Shown: positions 9,016 through 17,887 of the stretch, one piece after another
Numbering within the stretch: the first letter of the stretch is position 1
Layout: each line of letters opens with the position of its first letter
Source: Fusicatenibacter sp.
GTDB lineage: Bacteria; Bacillota; Clostridia; Lachnospirales; Lachnospiraceae
Direction of reading: 5' to 3'
DNA: 56,981 bases
Assembly: GCA_022766945.1 (NCBI GenBank)
Contig: JALEOU010000025.1
Location: 1-56,981 of the forward strand
The notes under the pieces: generated by a model
Seen by the model: only the letters and a program-made list of their open reading frames with translations
Databases searched by the model: none
What the model was told of the DNA's origin: nothing
Translations under genes and position numbers: made by a program

Positions 9016-9294
9016 CTATCGAATGTGAAACCCACTGTCATTTTCCAGCGGAATTTTCTTCCACTTTACATCCCGGATTCCAATATATTCCGATTTTCCA
9101 ATCTGATGTACCATACGCAGAATCGATTCCGTATCCCCCTGGATCTCCATCTCTACACTCTCATCCCACAAATTTTTTACCCATCCGGTCAGACCGAGCG
9201 CCGCAGCTGCGTGATATGCCCGATAGCGGAATCCAACCCCCTGTACCTGACCGTAAAACAGGATATGATACCTGTTCTTTCCCTGCTCTTCCAT
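9016..9294 (-). CDS. acylphosphatase
   Basis: 92-residue enzyme that hydrolyses acyl phosphates. The GQVQGVGFRYRAY segment carries the phosphate-binding loop and catalytic arginine, and GWVKNLWDESVE carries the catalytic asparagine. Length is normal for the family. It overlaps nothing and faces ylmC tail to tail. It probably shares a transcript with the upstream HAD phosphatase (56-base gap). Confidence 0.92.
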   Translation of the reverse strand: MEEQGKNRYHILFYGQVQGVGFRYRAYHAAAALGLTGWVKNLWDESVEMEIQGDTESILRMVHQIGKSEYIGIRDVKWKKIPLENDSGFHIR

Positions 9295-9350
9295 CTTGTG
9301 TGTTTTCTCTCCTGTATCCTATATACATTCTGCCTTTTAAGAATCAGCTC

Positions 9351-10019
9351 CTAATCGGCGTTCCAGTGCGACAGCCATCCGGGAATTTCATACAGGGAAG
9401 ATGCCACACCATCCAGGTATTCCATCAGTTCCGGTTCCGGCTCTGTCAGATCCGGAACCATGATGGTTCTGCACCCGGCGCGGGATGCTGCCATAACACC
9501 ATTGGGTGAATCCTCCACAGCAATACAGTTTTCCGGTTTCTCCAACAGCTGTTTACAGGCATAAAGATACACATCCGGCATGGGTTTCCCGTTTTCCAAT
9601 GTAGTGGCACAGATAATATCAGAAAATTTATCGTAAATCCCAACTGCTTCCAGCAAGCGTCTGGTGCGATCCGGATTTGAAGCAGTCGCCACAGCCGTTT
9701 TCACCCCTCGCTTTTTCAGCTCTGCAAGAACCTCATCCACACCCGGCTTTTTCTCAATATTCAGTCCCGCCTCATTAATAAGCTCTACTCGTTTCTCATG
9801 AACCTGACGATAATCAAAGCAATCACCCAGCTTTTTCTTCATAAACGGTGCCGCAAACTTTGCCGCAAAGCTTCTGAGGAGCAAACCGTCCTCACGGGTC
9901 ATATGTTCTACTCCACAGGCGTGTCCTGCCTTCACCCAATATTCCACCAGATATTTTTCCGTATCCAGCAGGGTTCCATCCATATCAAAAATCACAGCTG
10001 ATATCATCTTCTCATCCAT
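9351..10019 (-). CDS. HAD family phosphatase (beta-phosphoglucomutase-like)
   Basis: 222-residue HAD hydrolase with a cap between motifs I and II. Motif I FDMDGTLLDTE places the nucleophile at D12 and the acid/base at D14; ATASN is motif II; the late VEDSPNGV is motif IV. This is the subgroup containing beta-phosphoglucomutases and sugar-phosphate phosphatases; substrate unknown. A second ATG at residue 5 is possible, but GGGAGAGGA just precedes the first. Confidence 0.85.
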   Translation of the reverse strand: MDEKMISAVIFDMDGTLLDTEKYLVEYWVKAGHACGVEHMTREDGLLLRSFAAKFAAPFMKKKLGDCFDYRQVHEKRVELINEAGLNIEKKPGVDEVLAELKKRGVKTAVATASNPDRTRRLLEAVGIYDKFSDIICATTLENGKPMPDVYLYACKQLLEKPENCIAVEDSPNGVMAASRAGCRTIMVPDLTEPEPELMEYLDGVASSLYEIPGWLSHWNAD

Positions 10020-10046
10020 TCCTCTCCCGGTACTTATGTTAGCTGC

Positions 10047-11219
10047 TCAGAATTCATCTGCCATATACCAGAACACCGGCAGAGGGAACCAGTCAGATGG
10101 TATCCGGCTCCACGTTTCTTTTGCGATACCTGCATGATCTCCCGCTGCTGCGGTATAAGAAAGCAGCAGTTCCTGTGCCTGTTCTCTCGACAGCACCGGT
10201 GCATCCGGTGCTGCTTCTCTTTTCACCGTCACCTGTACGCCATCACTGTATACCGACACAGGCTGACCATCCATGACCGCGGAAAAAAAACCCTGCGAAA
10301 TACCTATAGTCTGCGCTTTCAGCGTCAGATACGCTTCCAGCACATTCGCAAAATCCATGATTCGTAACATGGCAGATCCGCAGCGACCCAGATTCCATTC
10401 CTCCGCAAAAGAGGACAGCGTACCAATTGTTTCCCGTTCATAGACAGGTACTGTGATCTGCAATTCCTGCAAATCCCGCCATCTCATATAGGCGGCCACC
10501 GCTGCCGCTCTGTCACTCTCATTCAGGAGTGCTGATTCTACCAGACCGGTCGGTCCTGCCATGAGAAAATAGCCGATCAGTTCCCCGTTTTTCTTGACCG
10601 CAAGAGCTTCCTCCCCAAAGGTTTTCATTACGTCCTCCACCGTTTCCGAGGAACGGATTACATGGAACGGTTTTGATTCATTCAATTTTACCGCAAGGGA
10701 AATTCCTCCCTCCCGGTTCCCGGAAGAAAACAGCGGTTCAAAAGTAATCCCCTCTCCAGCACTGCTGCCAAACGCATGCCGGAGATTCGGCCTGCATATT
10801 TCAAAAACAAACCGTATACTTCCCGGAGTAAAACCAAAATATCCGTATCTCTGGCGCTGTCCATCCAGAACCAGAAGGTCGCAGGCTCCTTCCAGTTCTT
10901 TCAGCCAATCACCAAGCAGATGTTTCATATGTCCTTCGCCTCTGGCCTTTGGATGTACACAAACTGTTCCCACATAACCTGCGCGAAGCATATGACCGCA
11001 CACGGCAAGTTCCTGGGGCAGGACGGCCACCATCGCACGCAGTTTTCCCTTTTCGTCCACTGCAACCCGATGAATGGAAGTCATTTGTTCCCCGGCCTGA
11101 TATACTTTCGGAAGTATTTTTTCAAAATCATGAGGACGGTGGGACGTACTGAACACATAATTTGCCAGTTCAATACAGTCTTCCCACTCCCCTGGCTGTG
11201 CTTTTCTGTATTCTGTCAT
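10047..11219 (-). CDS. Eis-like GNAT family N-acetyltransferase
   Basis: 390-residue protein with the three-part Eis layout: an N-terminal GNAT domain (acetyl-CoA loop near VHPKARGEGHMKHLL, residues about 92-106), a second degenerate GNAT region, and a C-terminal sterol-carrier-like domain. Eis enzymes acetylate amines on aminoglycosides or peptides; the substrate here is unknown. The ATG follows GAGAGGAGAACTTTCAA. It is separated from the HAD gene by 27 bases, so co-transcription is likely. Confidence 0.82.
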   Translation of the reverse strand: MTEYRKAQPGEWEDCIELANYVFSTSHRPHDFEKILPKVYQAGEQMTSIHRVAVDEKGKLRAMVAVLPQELAVCGHMLRAGYVGTVCVHPKARGEGHMKHLLGDWLKELEGACDLLVLDGQRQRYGYFGFTPGSIRFVFEICRPNLRHAFGSSAGEGITFEPLFSSGNREGGISLAVKLNESKPFHVIRSSETVEDVMKTFGEEALAVKKNGELIGYFLMAGPTGLVESALLNESDRAAAVAAYMRWRDLQELQITVPVYERETIGTLSSFAEEWNLGRCGSAMLRIMDFANVLEAYLTLKAQTIGISQGFFSAVMDGQPVSVYSDGVQVTVKREAAPDAPVLSREQAQELLLSYTAAAGDHAGIAKETWSRIPSDWFPLPVFWYMADEF

Positions 11220-11313
11220 TTGAAAGTTCTCCTCTCACATCTATCGGACTTTCGTTTATTGTAGCACAGTTTATTCACAAAAGATAGAAGAACCCTTCAC
11301 CAAAGTCCTTCCA

Positions 11314-13863
11314 TCATCGAATGGCAGTGACAGGGTAATCCTGCTTTTCCACAGCTTCTCTCAATACTTCATCTGTCACCGGAACTGACATGGTTACCAC
11401 CGCAGTCCCCTTTACATGGGAAACCTCTGCTGCTTCCACACCTTCCACCGCCTCAAGAGCTTTTTTCACTCTCGCTTCACAGTGAACACACATCATCCCT
11501 TCTACGGTAAGCGTTTTTACAAGTTCTTTTTTGTTTTCTGTCTGCATTTTCAGATCCTCCTTCGATATGATTGTTTTTCTTTTTTTATCTTTTGACGCAT
11601 CATGCATCCGAAACAGATTCAGACGCAGAGCGTTTGATACAACACAAAAGCTGGATAGGCTCATTGCGGCCGCTCCAAACATCGGATTCAGTTTCCATCC
11701 GAAAACAGGAATCCATACCCCTGCTGCAAGCGGAATTCCGATCACATTGTAGATAAATGCCCAGAACAGATTCTCATGAATATTTTTCAATGTCGCCCGG
11801 CTGAGACGAATCGCTGCCGGAACATCACTTAACCGACTTTTCATCAGAACTACATCCGCTGCATCAATAGCAATATCGGTGCCGGCCCCGATGGCAATTC
11901 CGATATCTGCACGCGTAAGTGCAGGAGCATCGTTGATGCCATCCCCCACCATAATCACCTTGCCCTTTTCCTTTAGCTGCCGAATGACCGCTTCCTTTCC
12001 GTCGGGCAGCACCTCGGCAATCACTTCATCCACACCGGCCTGGGCTCCGATGGCCCTGGCAGTGCGCTCATTGTCACCGGTAAGCATCACAACACGGATT
12101 CCCATTTGCTGCAGTTCTTTCACCGCTTTCGGACTATCCTCTTTTATCACATCCGCCACAGCAATCATTCCAAGAAGCAGACCGTCCTCACTGAAAAACA
12201 GCGGTGTTTTCCCCTCCAGGGCGCAGCGCTCTGCCAGCTCAGACATCGAATCCGGAATGCGTATTTTCCGGCTGATGAACGTACGGCTGCCTCCATAAAG
12301 CACCTTCCCGTCCAGCACCCCGGTAAGTCCATTGCCTGGAACCGCCTGAAATTCTGTAATTTCCCGCGGATTAATTTTACTCTCTGCCGCAAGAGCAAGA
12401 ATGGCTCTTGCAAGCGGATGTTCGCTTTTTTGTTCCAGAGCAAACGCAGCTTCCAGTAGTTTTTCTTCCGTACAATCCCGTCCCGGACAGATATCCGTCA
12501 CTTTCGGTTCTCCGCTTGTGATCGTTCCGGTTTTGTCCAGAACTACAATCTGCGCCTTTCCTGTTTCTTCCAGCGAAACTGCTGTTTTAAACAAGATACC
12601 GGACTTTGCTCCCATGCCATTTCCAACCATAATTGCCACAGGGGTGGCAAGTCCCAGCGCACACGGACAGCTGATTACCAGTACCGAAATTCCTCTTGCC
12701 AGCGCAAAGCCGACCGTCTGTCCGCACAGTAGCCATACAGCAATGGTAACCAGCGCAATCCCGATCACAGCAGGTACAAATATCCCCGATACCCGGTCCG
12801 CCACCTTGGCAATCGGTGCTTTGGTAGCCGCTGCATCGCTGACCATCTGAATCACTTTTGCCAGGGCAGTATCCTCTCCGACTCTTAACGCCTCACAGGT
12901 CACGAAACCTGACTGATTCAGTGTCGCAGCGGATACCGGATCTCCCGGTTCTTTATCCACCGGAATACTCTCTCCGGTCAGTGCTGCCTCATTCACCGCA
13001 CTGTTTCCTGCCAGAACAATACCATCCACAGGAATCTGTTCTCCCGGTCTCACCACAAACCGGTCACCAATGCGTACCTGCTCGATGCCCACTTCCACTT
13101 CTTTCCCGTTTCTGACCAGTACTGCCGTTTTGGGAGACAGCTTCATCAGACTCTTCAGGGCATCTGTAGTTTTTCCCTTTGATCTGGCTTCCAGCATCTT
13201 TCCCACCGTAATCAAAGTCAGAATCATCGCTGCCGATTCAAAGTAGAATTCATGCATGTAGCCCATCACAGCATCCATGTTGCCCTTCATCTGCGCATCC
13301 GTCATTGCAAAAAGCGCATAGACGCTGTAGACAAAGGACGCTCCGGATCCGAGCGCCACGAGTGTGTCCATGTTTGGTGCCCTGTGCCACAGACTTATGA
13401 AACCGCTGATAAAAAACTTTTGATTGACCACCATAATTGCCGCAGCAAGCAGCAGCTGAGCCAATCCCATGGCTATATGATTTCCTTCCAAAAACATCGG
13501 AAGGGGCCAGTTCCACATCATGTGCCCCATAGAAAGATACATCAATGGGATCAGAAGACAAAGAGAAACGATCAGCCGTCGTTTTACCACCGGCGTCTCT
13601 TTGTCCTGCAGCAGATCTTCATATTCCGCTGCCAGGTTTCTCCCTCCGGATTTCGCAGACTCTGTTCCCTTCAGAGAAGCTCCATATCCTGCTTCCTCCA
13701 CGGCAGCAATGACCTGTTCAGGGGCAGCGGTTCCTTCCACACCCATGGAATTTGTCAGCAGACTGACCGAGCAGGCAGTGACACCATCCACTTTTGAGAC
13801 TGCTTTTTCCACCCTTGCACTGCAGGCCGCACAGCTCATACCTGTCACCGTATATTGTACCAT
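11314..13863 (-). CDS. copA: copper-exporting P1B-type ATPase with C-terminal CopZ-like domain
   Basis: 849-residue copper-translocating ATPase. An N-terminal heavy-metal domain has CAAC at residues 11-14. The membrane metal site CPC is at 399-401, the actuator TGES at 296-299, the phosphorylated D443 in DKTGT, the HP motif at 482-483, and GDGINDAP at 640-647. Unusually, a second heavy-metal domain with CVHC at 792-795 is attached after the last transmembrane helix, joined by a lysine-rich linker. It looks like a fused CopZ chaperone. A strong internal ribosome site sits just before residue M773 (see the separate entry). CsoR-type operators precede the gene, so copper induction is expected. 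Confidence 0.95.
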   Translation of the reverse strand: MVQYTVTGMSCAACSARVEKAVSKVDGVTACSVSLLTNSMGVEGTAAPEQVIAAVEEAGYGASLKGTESAKSGGRNLAAEYEDLLQDKETPVVKRRLIVSLCLLIPLMYLSMGHMMWNWPLPMFLEGNHIAMGLAQLLLAAAIMVVNQKFFISGFISLWHRAPNMDTLVALGSGASFVYSVYALFAMTDAQMKGNMDAVMGYMHEFYFESAAMILTLITVGKMLEARSKGKTTDALKSLMKLSPKTAVLVRNGKEVEVGIEQVRIGDRFVVRPGEQIPVDGIVLAGNSAVNEAALTGESIPVDKEPGDPVSAATLNQSGFVTCEALRVGEDTALAKVIQMVSDAAATKAPIAKVADRVSGIFVPAVIGIALVTIAVWLLCGQTVGFALARGISVLVISCPCALGLATPVAIMVGNGMGAKSGILFKTAVSLEETGKAQIVVLDKTGTITSGEPKVTDICPGRDCTEEKLLEAAFALEQKSEHPLARAILALAAESKINPREITEFQAVPGNGLTGVLDGKVLYGGSRTFISRKIRIPDSMSELAERCALEGKTPLFFSEDGLLLGMIAVADVIKEDSPKAVKELQQMGIRVVMLTGDNERTARAIGAQAGVDEVIAEVLPDGKEAVIRQLKEKGKVIMVGDGINDAPALTRADIGIAIGAGTDIAIDAADVVLMKSRLSDVPAAIRLSRATLKNIHENLFWAFIYNVIGIPLAAGVWIPVFGWKLNPMFGAAAMSLSSFCVVSNALRLNLFRMHDASKDKKRKTIISKEDLKMQTENKKELVKTLTVEGMMCVHCEARVKKALEAVEGVEAAEVSHVKGTAVVTMSVPVTDEVLREAVEKQDYPVTAIR
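11545..11562 (-). promoter_or_regulatory. internal ribosome binding site and start for a CopZ-like product inside copA
   Basis: On the minus strand AAGGAGGA (11562-11555) lies 7 bases before an in-frame ATG (11547-11545), codon 773 of copA. Initiation here would give a free 77-residue copper chaperone (11547 to 11314) with CVHC about 20 residues in, the usual CopZ length and layout. The sequence of the site is plain; its use is inferred. Confidence 0.55.
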
Positions 13864-13890
13864 GTTACCATTCCTTTCTTTCTAACTTTA

Positions 13891-13946
13891 AATACCCCAC
13901 AGGGGTATTCTGTAAACAGAATATACCCTTCCGGGGTATTTTGCAA
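13891..13946 (-). promoter_or_regulatory. copA promoter region with two CsoR-type operators
   Basis: AATACCCC-ACA-GGGGTATT (13891-13909) is a perfect 8-base inverted repeat, and ATACCC-TTCCG-GGGTAT (13923-13939) is a second one. Both match the TACCC-N-GGGTA pattern of CsoR copper-sensor sites. Their centres are 31 bases apart, about three helical turns. On the minus strand TTGCAA (13946-13941) and TATATT downstream of it could be the promoter, putting one operator between the boxes. No csoR gene is in the window. Confidence 0.7.
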
Positions 13947-14003
13947 GTCTTTTTTATAAATTTTCTGCACAGCGTTCGTTGCCGTCTGAACAGTAACCTG
14001 GAA

Positions 14004-15896
14004 TCAGCCGAAAGACTTTTTCATCTGTTCTCTGTGATACTGAAGCGTGTACAGCTGATAATATTTTCCGCGTTTTGCCAGCAGCTCCTGATGATTGCCC
14101 TGTTCCACAATTTTTCCATGGGAAAGGACAATAATGTTGTCCGCATGCTGAATCGTGGACAACCGATGTGCCACAATCAGCATTGTTCCGATATTCTTCA
14201 TCCGTTCAAGGGAATCCTGAATCAGAATCTCTGTCTCCGTGTCAATATTTGCTGTCGCCTCATCGAGAATCATGACCGAAGGTTTATGCAAAATCGTCCT
14301 CGCAAAGGAAAGCAGCTGACGCTGCCCTGCGGAAAAATTATTCCCTCGTTCCCGCACAGGTTCATCCAGTCCTCCTTCCAGCTGGCAAATGAAATGATCG
14401 GCATTCACATAACGGCAGGCTTCCATAATCTGCTCATCGGTAATTCCATCCTCCCGCAGAACAAGATTGCTGCGGATCGTTCCCGAAAACAGAAAGACAT
14501 CCTGAAGCATCTGTCCGAAATGCCGCCTTAAAGATGCAATCTTAATCTTCCTGATGTCGATTCCATCGATCAGAATTTCACCTTTCTGGAATTCATAATT
14601 CCTGCAGATCAGGGACAGAATTGTCGTTTTTCCGGATCCGGTCGGACCCACAAAAGCTGCCGTTTCCCCGGGATTCACGTGAAAAGAGACACCTTTGAGT
14701 ACCCATTCATCCGGAACATACTGGAACCAGACATCCCGGAATTCAATTTCTCCCCTGATCTCTTCCAGTTCAACGGCATCCTTTTCATCCACCAGTTTTG
14801 GCTCGATGTCCATAATGGAAAATACTTTTTCGGCTGACGCGAACGCAGACTGAAGCCAGTTGAACTGCTCTGCCAGATTCTGTATGGGATTAAAGAACTT
14901 GGAAAGGTACATATAAAACGTAACAATTGTTCCGCTTGTAATCGTCTGACCCAGGAACACCGTATGTTCCATTGTCCCTTTTCCTCCCAGATACATAAGA
15001 CACAGTACAGAACTGATATAAAGCATATAAACCAGTGGGCGGAAAATACCAAACACAAAAATCTGCTCCTGCATCGCTTTTCCAAGGGAATTACTCTTGG
15101 AAACAAATTCCTGCTGTTTAGCCTCCTCACGATTAAAAATCTGCGTCACTTTGATTCCGGAAAGATTTTCTGACAGATACGTATTGATATCCGTAGTCCG
15201 GTCTTTCACCCTGCGGTGAGCTCTTCTGGAAAATTTCCGGAAAATAACAGAAAACAATACAATAAACGGCACAAAGCAAAGTACCATCAGCGTCAGTTCA
15301 TAATTCAGGGAAATCATCGCTGCCAAAATTCCAATGATCACAAAAAAATTCTTTGTCAAATTAACAAGCAGATTGGTAAACATCATGGAAATCGCATTCG
15401 TATCATTGGTAATCCTGGTTACCAGCTTTCCGACCGGAATCTCATTGAGCTGTTCGTGAGAAAGAGCTTCAATATGAACAAACAGGTCCTCCCTCATACC
15501 GGAAATAATTTTCTGACCCGTTTTCTGCAGAATGATGGCCTGAAAATAGGTACAGACCATAGAGAAAATCAGAATCGAAGCATACAGTCCCACCATCAGG
15601 TACAGACGTTTCAATGGAAAATCCCCGACAATCAGATCTTCAATCTTGCCCACAAGCATTGGGGAAATAACGTCGTAGGCGATGGAAAACATCATCAGAA
15701 ACCCCACTGTCAGAAATTGTTTCCCATAGGGTTTCGCATAATACATCAGGCGGGAAAGAATTTCTCCATCCTTCATATTTCGGTCAAAACCGACTGCCTC
15801 CGCTTTATCTTTCACAAAGGACCATGCGAAAATCAGAACAGCCGCAACTGTTCCGATCATGGCACCCACTACCAAAAGAGGATAATAATTATGCAT
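14004..15896 (-). CDS. ABC exporter subunit, catalytic half (permease-ATPase)
   Basis: 630-residue half-transporter: an N-terminal helix, six transmembrane segments (about residues 60-350), then a nucleotide-binding domain with Walker A GPTGSGKTT, signature FSAGQ, Walker B VMILDE with the catalytic glutamate present, and the switch histidine in IVAHRLS. It pairs with the upstream gene, whose Walker B lacks the glutamate, to form a heterodimeric multidrug-type exporter. I place the start at 15896: AGGAGGGAAGAGC precedes this ATG, which overlaps the upstream stop by 8 bases. A longer reading to 16013 would run inside the upstream gene. Confidence 0.9.
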   Translation of the reverse strand: MHNYYPLLVVGAMIGTVAAVLIFAWSFVKDKAEAVGFDRNMKDGEILSRLMYYAKPYGKQFLTVGFLMMFSIAYDVISPMLVGKIEDLIVGDFPLKRLYLMVGLYASILIFSMVCTYFQAIILQKTGQKIISGMREDLFVHIEALSHEQLNEIPVGKLVTRITNDTNAISMMFTNLLVNLTKNFFVIIGILAAMISLNYELTLMVLCFVPFIVLFSVIFRKFSRRAHRRVKDRTTDINTYLSENLSGIKVTQIFNREEAKQQEFVSKSNSLGKAMQEQIFVFGIFRPLVYMLYISSVLCLMYLGGKGTMEHTVFLGQTITSGTIVTFYMYLSKFFNPIQNLAEQFNWLQSAFASAEKVFSIMDIEPKLVDEKDAVELEEIRGEIEFRDVWFQYVPDEWVLKGVSFHVNPGETAAFVGPTGSGKTTILSLICRNYEFQKGEILIDGIDIRKIKIASLRRHFGQMLQDVFLFSGTIRSNLVLREDGITDEQIMEACRYVNADHFICQLEGGLDEPVRERGNNFSAGQRQLLSFARTILHKPSVMILDEATANIDTETEILIQDSLERMKNIGTMLIVAHRLSTIQHADNIIVLSHGKIVEQGNHQELLAKRGKYYQLYTLQYHREQMKKSFG

Positions 15897-17670
15897 GCTC
15901 TTCCCTCCTAACTTCCTCTTCCAGCCGCTGCAGATCCACCATCCGATGGTACTCTTCGCAGGTATCATACAGTTCTTTATGGGAACCCTTGGCACAGACT
16001 CTGCCCTCATCAATGAAGACGATTTTATCCATCTGTTCTACGGTAGAGATGCGGTGAGCAATCAAAATAGTCGTCTTGCCCACACGGCTGTTCAGGTTAT
16101 TCAGTATCTTTTGCTCCGTTTTGGTATCTACCGCAGAAACGGAATCATCCATAATCAGAATGGGTGCATTTTTCACCAGTGCCCGTGCGATGGAAATTCT
16201 CTGCTTCTGTCCTCCGGAAACCGTGACACCACGCTCTCCAAGCACGGTATGGTATCCCTCATGAAACTCCATAATATTATCATGCACATCGGACATCCTG
16301 GCTGCCGATATCACCGTCTGATCATCCGTCTCATCAAAAGCAAACGAAATGTTGTGTGATATTGTATCGGAAAAAAGAAAATTATCCTGCGGCACATAAG
16401 CACAACCTTCCCGCACAGAATGTATGGAAATGGTATTGACATCATAATCATCAATCAGCAGCGTTCCATCCGGCACATTGTAGGTTCTCAGAATCAAATC
16501 CACCAGTGTGGTCTTTCCAGAACCGGTTTTTCCAACAATACCCACACGTTCCCCCGGCTGGATCACAAAAGAAATATCTTTTAATACCGGCTGATTCTCC
16601 CCCGGATAGGAAAAGGTCAGATCCCGAAATTCGATTTTCCCTTGGATTGTTTCAAGCTCAGTCACATCCGGACGGTCTTTCACATCAATCCCCGCATCCA
16701 TCAGTTCACTGATCCGTTTCAGTGAAGCCTTTCCTCTGGATGTTTTTTCAATCAGCATGGAAACCGCCATAACCGGCCATACAATAGTAGAAAAATATCC
16801 GAGATATTCCACCAGCTGTCCCGCGTCAAAATGTCCGCAATAAACCAGATAACCGCCATAGCCCAGAATCACACAGATGACGGATTCTACAAACAGGGTT
16901 ACTGTAATGTTCAGCAGTGTGGAAATCTTTGTATAGGTTACATTGATCTCCTCATTCTGCCGGTTCAGTTTTCGAAAAACCATCAGTTCTTTCAGTTCTT
17001 TGACAAATGCCTTGATTACCGAGATTCCCGAAAAATTTTCCTGTGCAAAATCCGATAAGTCTGAAAAAGCTTCCTGGCGTTCTTCCCATCGTTTCATCAT
17101 AACTTTGCCCAGCATCGTTCCTACAGCCAAAAGCAGCAGCATCGGGATCAGGGAAAGACCGGTCATCACAGCGTCCATTCTCAGCATCTTATAAATCGCC
17201 ATTGCACCAAGGATCAGAGCGTCAAAAAACATCAGGATCCCATCTCCGAAACACTCCTGAATCGTATCCAGGTCATTGGTAAACAAGCTCATCAGACTTC
17301 CGACTTTATTTACCTGATAGTATTCCTGTGACAGGTTTTTACTGTGATCAAACATACGGTTGCGCAGATCTGTGATCACGCGGATCGCCGAACCGAAAAA
17401 ACAGACCCGCCACAGGAATCTTCCGATGACCATGGCAATGATAATGCAGATCATCGGTTTACATACTTCGTCCAGCAATACCTCCATGGTGAATGCCGTT
17501 TCCCGTCCATCGGTCACAACAGTTCCTGTATTCGCACCGTTAATGACAATCCGGTACAGCTCCGGAATCATCAGCTGAAAATAGTCCACAACTATCAGCG
17601 CCGCAAGTCCTGTCAGCAAAAACGGTGCATACTTCAGATAATAGCGGTTAATGTACTTTCCAAAGATCAT
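15889..17670 (-). CDS. ABC exporter subunit, degenerate-site half (permease-ATPase)
   Basis: 593-residue half-transporter with six transmembrane helices and a C-terminal ATPase domain. Walker A is GKTGSGKTT and the signature is intact VSGGQ, but Walker B reads ILIMDDS, with aspartate where the catalytic glutamate belongs. This is the asymmetric pattern of heterodimeric exporters such as BmrCD/TM287-288. The switch histidine (IAHRIS) is kept. The start is at the ATG after AAGGGGAGAACACTT; the reading frame is open for 32 codons further upstream, but those lack a ribosome site and family similarity. The cargo is unknown. Confidence 0.9.
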   Translation of the reverse strand: MIFGKYINRYYLKYAPFLLTGLAALIVVDYFQLMIPELYRIVINGANTGTVVTDGRETAFTMEVLLDEVCKPMICIIIAMVIGRFLWRVCFFGSAIRVITDLRNRMFDHSKNLSQEYYQVNKVGSLMSLFTNDLDTIQECFGDGILMFFDALILGAMAIYKMLRMDAVMTGLSLIPMLLLLAVGTMLGKVMMKRWEERQEAFSDLSDFAQENFSGISVIKAFVKELKELMVFRKLNRQNEEINVTYTKISTLLNITVTLFVESVICVILGYGGYLVYCGHFDAGQLVEYLGYFSTIVWPVMAVSMLIEKTSRGKASLKRISELMDAGIDVKDRPDVTELETIQGKIEFRDLTFSYPGENQPVLKDISFVIQPGERVGIVGKTGSGKTTLVDLILRTYNVPDGTLLIDDYDVNTISIHSVREGCAYVPQDNFLFSDTISHNISFAFDETDDQTVISAARMSDVHDNIMEFHEGYHTVLGERGVTVSGGQKQRISIARALVKNAPILIMDDSVSAVDTKTEQKILNNLNSRVGKTTILIAHRISTVEQMDKIVFIDEGRVCAKGSHKELYDTCEEYHRMVDLQRLEEEVRREEHA

Positions 17671-17887
17671 AAGTGTTCTCCCCTTTTTATATCCGCAGCA
17701 GAACTGCTTTTTCCTCTTCTCTTCTGCGAACATTTGTTTTTTCGCCACGTGTATATGGCATATCATGATTTCTCCGCTCTGTCAACCTGTTTTCGTCAAT
17801 TTATCTCATTTGTATAGTTTCAGCGATCAGATTTTGTGTTTTTTCACATTTTCGGCGCAATACGTCTGTAATCATCTGCGTTATTCT

